Assembly (NCBI GenBank): GCA_902761635.1
Contig: CACWLG010000001.1
Span: forward strand, 89,867 to 153,866
DNA length: 64,000 bases
Source of the DNA: Oscillospiraceae bacterium
Lineage (GTDB): Bacteria; Bacillota; Clostridia; Oscillospirales; Oscillospiraceae
Direction of reading: 5' to 3'
Position numbers and translations under genes: made by a program. This document shows positions 8,414 to 16,967 of the stretch, piece after piece (positions within the stretch are counted from its first letter, which is position 1; each line of letters begins with the position of its first letter). The notes below the pieces were generated by a model, which saw only the letters and a program-made list of their open reading frames with translations, did not search any database and had not been told where the DNA came from.

Positions 8414-10720
8414 TTATCCGCAGTGTGCCTGCTGCAGCGCCGCAGGCTTTTTCAGAAACAGCTTTTCAAACTGCTCCACCGGCATAGGCTTTGCAAAGTA
8501 ATAGCCCTGGAAGAGCTTGCAGCCCATTCCGCTGAGCATCTGATACTGGTCCTCGGTCTCCACGCCCTCGGTAAGGGAGAGGATGCCCAGGTCGTGGGTC
8601 ATGTTCATCACATTTCGCAGGATCGTCTGCGAGCGCATGCTGTCCTTCGTCCTGGTCAGAAAGACCATGTCGATCTTCACCACATCCACCGGCATGTCCT
8701 TGAGCATGTTGAGGGAGGAATAGCCGCTGCCGAAGTCGTCCATCTCCACAAGGAAGCCCGCCTGCTTGAGCCGGGAGAGGATCAGGATGCGGTTGGCGTT
8801 GTCGTTCATCATGACCGTCTCGGTGATCTCCACGCGCAGCCTTGACGGCGGGATCTGAAACTCCTGCACGATGCTGTTGAGCTCGGCATAGACATCCATG
8901 AAATAGAAGTCCTTGGGCGAGATATTGATGGAGATAAAGAGCTCCTCATTGCCCATCTCCTGCCAGCGTGCAAGGATCGCACAGGCGCAGCGCCACATGT
9001 AGCGGTCCACATCCGCGATCATGCCGTTTTTCTCAAAGACCGGGACAAAGCGCCCGGGAGACAGGATGCCGAGCGTGGGGTGAAGCCAGCGCACCAGCGC
9101 CTCCGCCCCGACCACATGCCCCTCGGCATCCACCATGGCCTGCAGATAGGGAACGATCTGCCCCTTGGCCAGAGCGTCCGGCAGCATGGTGGAGATCCGC
9201 TGATCCCAGAGGGTCTTCTCGCGCATCGTGTCATCATACAGGGCCACGTGCTTTTTATAGTCGTCTTTGATGGTGGACTGCGCCATGTGCGCACGGTCGA
9301 ACATGACCGACACATTGATGTCCCGCTCCGTGACCTTATAAGAGCCCTGGTGGATGATCAGCGTATGCTGGACGCTTTCGTTTTTCACGGTGAAGTTGGT
9401 CATGTAGCGTTCTGCCTTGCCGATGTCGAAGTACTTCTCCTCTATGCAGAGGCCGAAACAGTCCCCCGCCAGGCGTCCGTAGAGCGCCCCCTCCGGCATT
9501 TTTGACCGCAGATCATCGGCGAAGCACTTGAGGGCATAGTCCCCGAAGTCGCTGCCGAAGATATCGTTGACCATTTTGAAGTCGTTGATGTCCAGATAGG
9601 AGATATAATAGCCCTTGTCCGGATTGGCATCCAGCGTCTCACGGATCCTTTCGTACAGGTGCTCCTTGGTGTATATGCCGGTCAAACTGTCATGGTTTGC
9701 GTTGTAGCGCTCCTGCTGCAGGGCCTTTTCCTGGGTGGTATCGTCCCGGATGCCGACCAGGGTGCCGACCAGGCGCTCCTCCTCATCCATCAGGACATGG
9801 CGGTTGAGCGTGAAGTACTTTTTCTCCCCGCCGATCGTCAGGATCTGCTTGCAGGATAATTCGCCGCCCGCCGGCTCAATGTCCGGAAACAGCTTTTGCA
9901 GACGCCTGCCGCACTCGTCATATTCCTTCTCCTCCAGCTCCAGAAAGCGGGCGCCGTGCTTATTGACCCAGACGCAGCGGTTGCCGGCATCAAAGAAATA
10001 CACGGCCTCCCGCATGTCGGACACGACGCTCGCGAGCATGTGATCCAGCAGGCGCAGCGGCCGATAATACAGGGCAAAGTAGAAAACCAGCAGGCCGAAG
10101 ACGCCGAAGCCGATCATTGAGCGGTCAATGGGCGTGCGCGAGAAGATATAAAAGGTCTCCCACAGGCCGGTGAACACCATGGATATCAGGATGATGGAAT
10201 ACCGCTCGGTATAGATCCGGGGCGAGCGCAGGAGCTTGACCACAAAGATCACCAGCACGGTGAAGAAGATGCCGTAGTCCACCAGGCGGTGGAAGGTCTG
10301 CCCGGCATAGGGGATAAGGCGGTAATAGGGCGCGCCGTAGGCTAAGATCATCTCGGTATCGAAGGCATGGCCAAAGATCGGGTTGAGCAGGAGCTGGATC
10401 ACATCGAGGATCAGAACGGCATACACCAGTTGCTTCTGCCGCCTGCTGCGCCAGTCGATCTCACAGTATTTGAGCGTGAAGCCCAAAAGGCCGAACATGA
10501 CATAGTCCATGCCCAGAAAATAGATATAGGAGCCGAGTGTGGCCAGGCCTTTTGTATGGGCAATAATGATAATCAGGTTTCCAAGCACCGGTGGGATCAG
10601 TCCGGTCAGCAGGACCATGACTGCGGGCGCGATCTCCTTTTTGGAGCGGTGAGCAACCCAGGCACAGATATCCAGCGCAAGCGCCAAAACGAGGACGACG
10701 ATTGCGATTGCCGTGCGCAT
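8414..10720 (-). CDS. Membrane c-di-GMP phosphodiesterase (7TM-PAS-GGDEF-EAL)
   Basis: A 768-residue protein. About seven hydrophobic segments fill residues 1-220, then a PAS-like region (about 225-340), a GGDEF domain and a C-terminal EAL domain. The GGDEF site reads AGDCF, so cyclase activity is probably lost. The EAL side keeps EALVRW, ISINISP, EITETV, DDFGSGYSS, VKID and TEGVET, consistent with active c-di-GMP hydrolysis. The start ATG at 10720 is 6 bases after AGAGGTG. A GTG nine bases upstream is possible. Confidence 0.9.
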   Translation of the reverse strand: MRTAIAIVVLVLALALDICAWVAHRSKKEIAPAVMVLLTGLIPPVLGNLIIIIAHTKGLATLGSYIYFLGMDYVMFGLLGFTLKYCEIDWRSRRQKQLVYAVLILDVIQLLLNPIFGHAFDTEMILAYGAPYYRLIPYAGQTFHRLVDYGIFFTVLVIFVVKLLRSPRIYTERYSIILISMVFTGLWETFYIFSRTPIDRSMIGFGVFGLLVFYFALYYRPLRLLDHMLASVVSDMREAVYFFDAGNRCVWVNKHGARFLELEEKEYDECGRRLQKLFPDIEPAGGELSCKQILTIGGEKKYFTLNRHVLMDEEERLVGTLVGIRDDTTQEKALQQERYNANHDSLTGIYTKEHLYERIRETLDANPDKGYYISYLDINDFKMVNDIFGSDFGDYALKCFADDLRSKMPEGALYGRLAGDCFGLCIEEKYFDIGKAERYMTNFTVKNESVQHTLIIHQGSYKVTERDINVSVMFDRAHMAQSTIKDDYKKHVALYDDTMREKTLWDQRISTMLPDALAKGQIVPYLQAMVDAEGHVVGAEALVRWLHPTLGILSPGRFVPVFEKNGMIADVDRYMWRCACAILARWQEMGNEELFISINISPKDFYFMDVYAELNSIVQEFQIPPSRLRVEITETVMMNDNANRILILSRLKQAGFLVEMDDFGSGYSSLNMLKDMPVDVVKIDMVFLTRTKDSMRSQTILRNVMNMTHDLGILSLTEGVETEDQYQMLSGMGCKLFQGYYFAKPMPVEQFEKLFLKKPAALQQAHCG

Positions 10721-10991
10721 GGATATCACCTCTTTTCATGCAGGTTTTTTCTGTACTGCCAGGTAGACAGAAAACGGTATGATTTCAATATTTGTTGTAT
10801 TTTAACATTTTTGCTTTCACTTGTCTATAGGTTTTTAGAGACATAATACAGAAATTCTGCGGAAAATGGCAGGCATGGGAGGACTGCGCCGGACCCTCTC
10901 CCGCTACCCGTGCAGGGAGTATGATGCTTATTTCATTTTTCGATCCTGTACATAAAGAAAAGCACGCCGCGCGGATCGGTTTGCACAAACG
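10721..10991. other. Intergenic region upstream of the EAL gene
   Basis: AT-rich near the EAL gene start (10780-10860), consistent with a promoter on the minus strand, but I cannot fix its boxes. No gene was found. Confidence 0.4.
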
Positions 10992-11023
10992 AAAAAACGA
11001 CGTGCCGAAACACGTCGTTTTTT
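10992..11023. terminator. Terminator of tRNA-Val
   Basis: AAAAAACGACGTG at 10992-11004 pairs perfectly with CACGTCGTTTTTT at 11011-11023. It would give a T-run on either strand and directly follows tRNA-Val on the minus strand. Confidence 0.85.
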
Positions 11024-11025
11024 GC

Positions 11026-11102
11026 TGGTGGAGAGTGGCGGACTCGAACCGTCGACCTTCCGCGTGTGAGGCGGACGCTCTAACCAGCTGAGCTAACCCT
11101 CC
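11026..11102 (-). tRNA. tRNA-Val (anticodon CAC)
   Basis: A full 77-base cloverleaf with encoded CCA. The acceptor is GGAGGGT with ACTCTCC and the D-stem is GCTC/GAGC. The anticodon stem TCCGC/GCGGA encloses loop CTCACAC. The T-loop is TTCGAGT. The T-stem has one A-C mismatch. Confidence 0.95.
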
Positions 11103-11191
11103 ATAGCTCGTATATATTACCACAGGCTTTCCGCGATTTCAAGAGAAACTTTTTATTTTTTGAAAAGTACAGAAAAAAACGTTCCCGGGTG

Positions 11192-11220
11192 TTGACAAGC
11201 GGCGTCAAATCTGGTATATT
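11192..11220 (+). promoter_or_regulatory. SigmaA promoter for tRNA-Met/tRNA-Glu
   Basis: Consensus TTGACA at 11192-11197, a 17-base spacer and TATATT at 11215-11220, about 25 bases before tRNA-Met. Confidence 0.85.
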
Positions 11221-11244
11221 CCTTATGCTGTTCTCATAACAAAT

Positions 11245-11321
11245 GGCGGCATAGCTCAGTTGGCCAGAGCATTCGGTTCATACCCGAAGTGTCCCCGGTT
11301 CGAATCCAGGTGCCGCTACCA
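11245..11321 (+). tRNA. tRNA-Met (anticodon CAT)
   Basis: A 77-base cloverleaf with encoded CCA. The acceptor is GGCGGCA/TGCCGCT. The anticodon stem TTCGG/CCGAA encloses TTCATAC. The T-loop is TTCGAAT. A G-T first pair and the lack of three G-C pairs in the anticodon stem suggest an elongator rather than an initiator tRNA. Confidence 0.93.
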
Positions 11322-11325
11322 AGCA

Positions 11326-11351
11326 AAGGCGCAGCAACTGCTGCGCCTTTT
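11326..11351 (+). terminator. Hairpin between tRNA-Met and tRNA-Glu
   Basis: AAAGGCGCAGCA pairs with TGCTGCGCCTTT followed by TAT. It could terminate part of the transcripts or serve as a processing site in the spacer between the two tRNAs. Confidence 0.6.
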
Positions 11352-11355
11352 ATCC

Positions 11356-11430
11356 GGCCCGTTGGTCAAGTGGTTAAGACACCGCCCTTTCACGGCGGTA
11401 ACATGGGTTCGAGTCCCGTACGGGTCACCA
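11356..11430 (+). tRNA. tRNA-Glu (anticodon TTC)
   Basis: A 75-base cloverleaf with encoded CCA. The acceptor is GGCCCGT/ACGGGTC. The anticodon stem CCGCC/GGCGG encloses CTTTCAC. The T-arm ATGGG-TTCGAGT-CCCGT is intact. Confidence 0.95.
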
Positions 11431-11435
11431 GACAT

Positions 11436-11466
11436 CGGCTCCACCGCAGGGTGGGGCCGTTTTTTT
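11436..11466 (+). terminator. Rho-independent terminator after tRNA-Glu
   Basis: CGGCTCCAC at 11436-11444 pairs with GTGGGGCCG at 11451-11459, followed by a run of seven T. Confidence 0.9.
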
Positions 11467-11470
11467 ATAA

Positions 11471-11616
11471 GGCAACACCGCACAATCCGCCTTCGGCATC
11501 TCCTGGAAAATTTGTGCCCTGATTTCGAGCCTTTTTCTTGAGGTACACAATACGATTCGCTTCGCTGAACCCAAATTTTCTCAGGATCTGCTCTTGCCGA
11601 ATGATGCGGTATTGCC
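11471..11616. mobile_element. MITE-like element, copy 1 (146 bp)
   Basis: The ends are near-perfect inverted repeats: GGCAACACCGCACAATCCG at the left and, reversed, GGCAATACCGCATCATTCG at the right. Both end segments recur at 26994-27198 and 35974-36131. There is no transposase inside. The left end abuts TTATAA and the right end is followed by ATAATA, so an AT-rich target is likely. Confidence 0.75.
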
Positions 11617-11648
11617 ATAATACTATCTTTCACAAGGGAGGCAATCGC

Positions 11649-12173
11649 ATGAAAACACGCATCGAGATCGTTCAGGGCGATATTACCCGGCAGCAGGTGG
11701 ACGCCATTGCCAACGCCGCCAACACCACACTGCTCGGCGGCGGCGGGGTCGACGGCGCCATCCACCGCGCGGCGGGGCCGGAGCTTTTGGAGGAATGCCG
11801 TACGCTGCACGGCTGCCGCACCGGGGAGGCCAAGATCACCAAGGGCTACCGCCTGCCGGCAAAATTCGTCCTGCACACGCCGGGCCCCGTCTGGCATGGC
11901 GGCGGACAGAATGAGGAGGAGCTGCTGGCCTCCTGCTATTTAAGCTGCCTGTGCCTTGCTTCGGAGCACGGCTGCCGGTCGGTGGCCTTTCCGTCGATCA
12001 GCACCGGAGTCTATCACTTCCCGCTGGAGAAAGCCGCCCCGATCGCCATCGGCACCATCGCGGTCTACCTGGAGCGGCACCCGGAGATCGAGCTTGTGCG
12101 CATGGTCTGCTTTGACGGGCATACGAAGGAGACATACGAAGCAGCCCTGGCCGCACTGGAGACAGAGGCATGA
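11649..12173 (+). CDS. Macro domain protein (O-acetyl-ADP-ribose deacetylase type)
   Basis: A 174-residue MacroD/YmdB-like protein. Diagnostic motifs are IEIVQGDITRQQVDAIANAA, NTTLLGGGGVDGAIHRAAG with the ADP-ribose-binding glycine loop, and the late FPSISTGVYHFP loop. It should hydrolyse O-acetyl-ADP-ribose or mono-ADP-ribosyl groups in the cytosol. The start at 11649 follows AAGGGAGG. It overlaps the downstream rhomboid gene by four bases (ATGA). Confidence 0.93.
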   Translation: MKTRIEIVQGDITRQQVDAIANAANTTLLGGGGVDGAIHRAAGPELLEECRTLHGCRTGEAKITKGYRLPAKFVLHTPGPVWHGGGQNEEELLASCYLSCLCLASEHGCRSVAFPSISTGVYHFPLEKAAPIAIGTIAVYLERHPEIELVRMVCFDGHTKETYEAALAALETEA

Positions 12174-12739
12174 GGCGGCGCGGCGGTATTCAGCTCCAGT
12201 ATAACTCACCCATTGTGCTGAGCTTCGCGCTTTTGAGCCTGGGGGTACTGCTGCTCGACCGCTTTACCGGCGGGCGGAGCACCCAGGCGTTGTTCAGCGT
12301 ATACCGCTCCTCTCTCCGGGATCTGGGGACCTATCCGCGTTTTGTGCTGCACGTGCTGGGGCACCGGAACTATTCCCACTACATCGGCAACATGATGATG
12401 ATCCTCGTGGTCGGGCCCCCGCTGGAGGAGCGCTACGGCGGCCGCGCCCTTTTCTGGGCGATCTTTGTGACGGCACTGATCTCCGGGCTTGTGCACTGGC
12501 TCTTCTTCCCCGGCACGGCGCTGATGGGCGCCTCCGGCATCGTGTTCATGATGATCGTCATGTCCTCCCTCTCCGGCATGCGCGAGGGCTGCATCCCTCT
12601 GACGCTGATTCTGGTGCTGGTGCTCTATATTGGCGGGGAAGTCATCAACGGCGTGACGCTGTCGGACAATGTGTCCCAGCTCACGCACATCATCGGCGGG
12701 CTGTGCGGGGCCTTTCTGGGTCTCGGCATGCGGAGGTGA
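12170..12739 (+). CDS. Rhomboid family intramembrane serine protease
   Basis: A 189-residue protein with about six membrane segments. The serine nucleophile is in GASGIVFMM (about residue 118-126) and the partner histidine in LTHIIGGLCGAFLG near the C-terminus. HRNYSHYIGNMMM carries the conserved His and Asn of the second segment. It cleaves membrane proteins within the bilayer; its substrate is unknown. It is coupled to the macro-domain gene upstream and sits 4 bases from the DUF523 gene downstream. Confidence 0.9.
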   Translation: MRRRGGIQLQYNSPIVLSFALLSLGVLLLDRFTGGRSTQALFSVYRSSLRDLGTYPRFVLHVLGHRNYSHYIGNMMMILVVGPPLEERYGGRALFWAIFVTALISGLVHWLFFPGTALMGASGIVFMMIVMSSLSGMREGCIPLTLILVLVLYIGGEVINGVTLSDNVSQLTHIIGGLCGAFLGLGMRR

Positions 12740-12743
12740 CGGG

Positions 12744-13181
12744 ATGGAGACCTTGCTGATCAGCGCCTGTCTTCTCGGGTCAAACTGCAAATATAACGGC
12801 GGGAACAACGCCCTGCCGTCTGCGGTCCTCCAGCAGCTGCGCCTGCGCTATCGCCTGATCCCGGTCTGTCCGGAGGCGGCCGGCGGTCTCCCGATCCCGC
12901 GGGAGCCCAGCGAACGCCGGGACGGACGTGTCATCAGCCGCAGCGGGCAGGATGTGACGGCGGCCTTTCAACGGGGCGCTGAAATTGCCGCCGCGCTGGC
13001 TGAACGCTTCGGGGCGCACAAGGCCCTGCTCAAGAGCAACAGCCCCTCCTGCGGGAGCGGCACGATCTACGACGGCAGCTTTTCCGGAACCTTAACGGCC
13101 GGTGACGGGGTGACGGCCGCCTATTTGAAGTGCCGCAATGTTGAAATTTTTCATGATTATTTTGAGCTTTTTCAGAAATGA
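12744..13181 (+). CDS. DUF523 family protein
   Basis: A 145-residue protein with the family's conserved cysteines in ISACLLGSNCKYNGG, IPVCPEAAGGLPIPREPSE and KSNSPSCGSGTIYDG. The start at 12744 follows CGGAGGTGAC. A longer frame back to 12669 overlaps the rhomboid gene and is not needed. Third gene of an operon with the macro-domain and rhomboid genes. The cysteine set suggests a metal or iron-sulfur site, but no function is established. Confidence 0.92.
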   Translation: METLLISACLLGSNCKYNGGNNALPSAVLQQLRLRYRLIPVCPEAAGGLPIPREPSERRDGRVISRSGQDVTAAFQRGAEIAAALAERFGAHKALLKSNSPSCGSGTIYDGSFSGTLTAGDGVTAAYLKCRNVEIFHDYFELFQK

Positions 13182-13218
13182 TTCAAGGTTATTTTTCACT
13201 TTTTAAGTATTTCCATAC

Positions 13219-13247
13219 TTGACATTTGGGATTAATGGTCATACAAT
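13219..13247 (+). promoter_or_regulatory. SigmaA promoter for the BlaI-type regulator
   Basis: TTGACA at 13219-13224, a 17-base spacer and TACAAT at 13242-13247. I did not find a clear BlaI-like TACA-N-TGTA operator. Confidence 0.75.
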
Positions 13248-13322
13248 CAGTTCGAATCATTTTCAACACTTGATCCTTGAGGATGCCGGTCATGCCGCAT
13301 ACACGCTGAAAGAGGGGTTTCC

Positions 13323-13697
13323 ATGGAATTAACCAAAAGCGAACTTGAAATCATGAATGTTATCTGGGGAGCCGGAAGGCCGCTGACGCGCGGTGAAATT
13401 CTGGATCTGTCGGTCGACAAGAACTGGAAGGACAATTCCATCCATATTCTGCTCAACCGTCTGCTGGCGAAGGGTGCGCTCGCGGAGAGCGGCTTTGCCC
13501 GCAGCGGGAAATCCTATGGCAGACTGTATGAGGCAAAGCTGACCGGGGAGGATTATTACGCGGAGAACGTGTTTTACGGCGGGCCGGAGCGGCTGGAAAT
13601 GCTGTTTCACGCCATGCTCACAAGCCCCGGCATCACGACGGAGCTGCTGGACAGGTTCGGCGCGATCCTCAAAGAGAAGAAGAAAACGAAAGCATGA
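13323..13697 (+). CDS. BlaI/MecI-type winged-helix transcriptional repressor
   Basis: A 124-residue protein. The N-terminal winged helix (MELTKSELEIMNVIWGAGRP, then DNSIHILLNRLLAKGAL) matches the BlaI/MecI/CopY family. The C-terminal part would dimerise. No BlaR1-like protease sensor or beta-lactamase is adjacent, so its targets are unknown; the separate serine hydrolase at 36233 is far away. Own promoter and terminator make it a single-gene unit. Autoregulation is possible but no operator was seen. Confidence 0.88.
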   Translation: MELTKSELEIMNVIWGAGRPLTRGEILDLSVDKNWKDNSIHILLNRLLAKGALAESGFARSGKSYGRLYEAKLTGEDYYAENVFYGGPERLEMLFHAMLTSPGITTELLDRFGAILKEKKKTKA

Positions 13698-13703
13698 CGC
13701 TTG

Positions 13704-13731
13704 AAGACGGGCCGGCGGCCCGTCTTTTTTA
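13704..13731 (+). terminator. Rho-independent terminator
   Basis: AAGACGGGCC at 13704-13713 pairs with GGCCCGTCTT at 13717-13726, followed by a T-run. Confidence 0.92.
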
Positions 13732-13744
13732 TATCCTGCGCCGC

Positions 13745-13773
13745 TTGCGTGTCTGCGGCATCCGTAGTATAAT
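13745..13773 (+). promoter_or_regulatory. Promoter for the transglutaminase gene
   Basis: TTGCGT at 13745-13750, a 17-base spacer and consensus TATAAT at 13768-13773, leaving a leader of about 150 bases before the start. Confidence 0.65.
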
Positions 13774-13932
13774 AAAAATAATGTATTGGATTTCTTTTGT
13801 TGAGTCGATGCGGGGACAATTCCCGAATTGACGCAAAGCTCGATTCCCAAACAGATCGCAAGCCGAAGACAGTGGTCGCCACAGCATCAACGGTCCCCAT
13901 GCTGATTACGAAATAGGAAGGAAATCAGAATC

Positions 13933-16044
13933 ATGAAAAAAAGACTTCTCTCCCTGCTTCTTTCCCTTGCGCTGCTCCTTTCCCTGTCAATCCCGTGCGT
14001 CCATGCAGACACCCTGGAGACGGACAGCGCGGATGTATCCGCATATGTCCTGCACCTCGGCGGTCTGCTGCCGGAAGGCTCGCAGAGGCTCCGGGCAAGC
14101 GACTACACAGCTGTGAAGCAAGTCATATACGAGGGATTGCGTGCGCGTAAGGAAAGGATCAACATCAGCGCGTACAATCTGCCAATCTCTGTTTTATCCT
14201 CCATTTATCCGCAAGTCCTCAACGAGCATCCGGATCTGTTCTTTGTCTCAGGAGGCTATAGCTATAGCTACAACTACAACTCCTATGTTACCTATGTCAG
14301 TCCCTATTACGATAATTCCTACACCGAGGCCGACGTCACCGCCTATCAGAATACGGTGAAGAAGATCATCGGGATGCTCGGCGCGGACTGGAGCGACATG
14401 GAAAAGCTGCTCTTCCTCCATGACTATCTGGTTACCCACTGCGAATACGACCTGGGCTATTCACGCTACAACGCACACGACGCGCTGGTCGTCGGAAGCG
14501 CGGTGTGTCAGGGCTACTCGGAGGCTTTCTGCGATCTGTGCCTCAAGTCCGGGATCCCCTGCGCAATCATCTCCAGCTCTGCCATCAACCATGCCTGGAA
14601 CCTCGTCACGCTCAACGGCGAGAACTTCTACGTTGACTGCACCTGGGACGACCCCTCCAACCATTGGTATGAGGGCTACTGCTCCCACAGCAATTTCGTA
14701 CTCAGCAAGTTCGCCCTGGCACAAACACACAACAGTACGGACTGGACGGACGGCACGACAAACGTGTATACGAATGATACGAGCTCCGCACGCTACGACG
14801 CGGCCTGGTGGTCAGATGTGAACACGGCCGTGCCGATCATCGGGCACATCGGCGCCTACACGACGGACAGCGATTCCTACAACTTTTATCTGCGAAATAT
14901 GCGCACCGGGGAGACGGTCTCCCATCCCCTGCCCGCCAATGGTGTATGGCCGGTCTATGGGCAAGCGCATTCTCACTGGGCTGGGAATTACAGCTCCTTC
15001 GCGGCGGTGAACGGTCTTTTCTATTTCACGCTGCCCACAGAGATTTGGTCTGCCACCCCCACCGGCAAGACTTCGAGCGTTTACAAGCTGACGAAGGCCG
15101 AGCTTGCCGATGGCTATGTCTACGGCATCGTCGCCGATGGGAACACCCTTTACTATAACATTGGCGAGCAGGCCTGGGAAACCACCTTCACCCGCAAGGC
15201 CCTCCCGCTTCAAAGCGGCCCTGTGACAGGCGAGTGCGACGGCTTTGCCTACGAGGTGCTGCCCGACGGCACCGCCAGCATCACCGCTTGCAAGCTGAGC
15301 GGCAATATCACCATCCCGAAGACGCTGGACGGCTACACCGTCACCAACCTCGCGTCCGAACTTTTCTACGGGAAGTCCAATGTCACAGCCGTCACGATCC
15401 CCGCAAGCGTGACCTCTTTTGGGCCGGATCCCTCCGACAACAGCTGGGATTATGTGTTCTCTTACTGCTACGACCTCACGCGTATCAACGTGGAGACGGG
15501 CAACCCCAGCTTCCGCTCCGTGGACGGCGTTCTGTTCAGCAAGGACGGGAAAACCCTCATCCATTATCCCTGCAGCCGTGCCGGTGCGGTATACCATACG
15601 CAGGCACAGACCATCTGCTGCACCGCCTTCGCCTCGAGCCGGAACCTGAAGTTCCTGTTCCTTGATTCGGCTGACACCCGGTGGTATACGTATACCTTCT
15701 ACAACGATCCCGCGCTGACGGTCTTCTATGTGCCGGGCGGCCAGGCCGAGCAGAAGGCGAACGCCGACCGTGCGAGCGGCCGCGTACAGGACGGCAAGAG
15801 CGGAAACCCGTGGTCCTCGCTGGAGAGCACAGCATCGCTCTGCACGCTGCCCGCAGGGCTGCAGGTCATCGAGTCCGAGGCCTTTGCCGGGACGGAAATT
15901 CCCTGGATCCTTGTGCCTGCAGAATGCACTCGCATCGAAAAGGGCGCCTTTGCCGACAGCGGCCTGGCCTATCTCCGGGTCGGCAAGAACACGATCATCG
16001 AAGGCGGCGCTGTGGCAGACACCGTCGTTGTGGAACGGAAATAA
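13933..16044 (+). CDS. Secreted transglutaminase-like protein with BspA-type leucine-rich repeats
   Basis: A 703-residue protein with a signal peptide (MKKRLLSLLLSLALLLSLSI, cleavage near AHA). The transglutaminase-like triad is visible: Cys in AVCQGYSEAF (about residue 192), His in INHAWNLV (about 219) and Asp in VDCTWDDPS (about 234). After a middle domain, LRR_5/BspA-like repeats begin at about residue 440 (ITIPKTLDGYTVTNLASELF) and run to the end. It probably acts outside the cell as a protease-like or crosslinking enzyme bound to surfaces. The start follows GGAAGGAAATC. Confidence 0.88.
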   Translation: MKKRLLSLLLSLALLLSLSIPCVHADTLETDSADVSAYVLHLGGLLPEGSQRLRASDYTAVKQVIYEGLRARKERINISAYNLPISVLSSIYPQVLNEHPDLFFVSGGYSYSYNYNSYVTYVSPYYDNSYTEADVTAYQNTVKKIIGMLGADWSDMEKLLFLHDYLVTHCEYDLGYSRYNAHDALVVGSAVCQGYSEAFCDLCLKSGIPCAIISSSAINHAWNLVTLNGENFYVDCTWDDPSNHWYEGYCSHSNFVLSKFALAQTHNSTDWTDGTTNVYTNDTSSARYDAAWWSDVNTAVPIIGHIGAYTTDSDSYNFYLRNMRTGETVSHPLPANGVWPVYGQAHSHWAGNYSSFAAVNGLFYFTLPTEIWSATPTGKTSSVYKLTKAELADGYVYGIVADGNTLYYNIGEQAWETTFTRKALPLQSGPVTGECDGFAYEVLPDGTASITACKLSGNITIPKTLDGYTVTNLASELFYGKSNVTAVTIPASVTSFGPDPSDNSWDYVFSYCYDLTRINVETGNPSFRSVDGVLFSKDGKTLIHYPCSRAGAVYHTQAQTICCTAFASSRNLKFLFLDSADTRWYTYTFYNDPALTVFYVPGGQAEQKANADRASGRVQDGKSGNPWSSLESTASLCTLPAGLQVIESEAFAGTEIPWILVPAECTRIEKGAFADSGLAYLRVGKNTIIEGGAVADTVVVERK

Positions 16045-16089
16045 AAATACAACTGGCGATTATCCTTCAACACACTGCAGGAGCCGAAC

Positions 16090-16914
16090 ATGCCGAACAT
16101 CCTTGACATCACTGATTTTGCCGATCCCGCGCTGGATCTTTACGCCCGTCTGACGGAAAATCAGCTCTTGAACCGCGCCGATCCCGCCAACGCCGTCTTC
16201 ATTGCCGAAAGCCCCCTTGTCATTGAGCGGGCGCTGGACGCGGGCTGTGTGCCGGTGTCGGTGCTGATGGAAAAAAAGCTCATCGGGGGCAGGGCGAAAG
16301 AGCTGCTTGCGCGCTGCGGGGACGTGCCCGTGTACGCGGCAGAGCTGCCGGTTCTGATCCAGATCACCGGCTTTCATCTGACGCGCGGCATGCTCTGCGC
16401 CATGCGGCGGCCGGCGCTGCCGGACGCCGGGGAGCTCTGCCGCAGGGCTCGTCGGGTAGCGGTGCTTGAGAACGTGATGAACCCCACGAATCTCGGGGCC
16501 ATCTTCCGTTCGGCCGCGGCTCTGGGCGTGGACGCAGTGCTGCTCACGAATGAGGGCAGCGATCCTCTCTATCGCCGGGCCGTGCGGGTGAGCATGGGCA
16601 CAGTCTTCCAGGTTCCGTGGAGCTATCTGCCTGCGGGCGACTGGCAGGCGCTGCTGCACAGCTATGGCTTTCAGACCGCGGCCATGGCCCTGCGGGAGGA
16701 TTCCCTCAGCATTGCCGATCCGCGCCTGCCGGAGATCGAAAAGCTCGCCGTCGTGCTGGGCACCGAGGGGGATGGGCTTGCCGCCTCCACCATCGCCGCC
16801 TGCGATTACACCGTGCGCATCCCCATGAGCCACGGGGTGGACTCCCTGAACGTGGCGGCGGCCAGCGCAGTGGCCTTCTATGCCCTGTGTCTTTCGCCGG
16901 GCGGGACGGCATAA
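16090..16914 (+). CDS. SpoU/TrmH family RNA methyltransferase
   Basis: A 274-residue SPOUT methyltransferase. The three class motifs are present: VLENVMNPTNLGAIFRSAAA, VLGTEGDGLA and IPMSHGVDSLNVAAASAVA, which form the knotted SAM site. An N-terminal substrate-binding region precedes them. It probably 2'-O-methylates a tRNA or rRNA ribose; which one cannot be told. The start follows GCAGGAGCC. It is 45 bases after the transglutaminase stop with no terminator between, so read-through is likely. Confidence 0.92.
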   Translation: MPNILDITDFADPALDLYARLTENQLLNRADPANAVFIAESPLVIERALDAGCVPVSVLMEKKLIGGRAKELLARCGDVPVYAAELPVLIQITGFHLTRGMLCAMRRPALPDAGELCRRARRVAVLENVMNPTNLGAIFRSAAALGVDAVLLTNEGSDPLYRRAVRVSMGTVFQVPWSYLPAGDWQALLHSYGFQTAAMALREDSLSIADPRLPEIEKLAVVLGTEGDGLAASTIAACDYTVRIPMSHGVDSLNVAAASAVAFYALCLSPGGTA

Positions 16915-16967
16915 AAGCTGTCCGCTTTCCCGTCGGGCATGAGAACAGATACGGGAGGAACCGTCCA

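Noticed and set aside
11245-11430. tRNA attachment site for the integrase at 48191
   Set aside because: The tRNA genes are 37 kb away, are followed by normal terminators, and I see no repeat of their 3' ends near the integrase.
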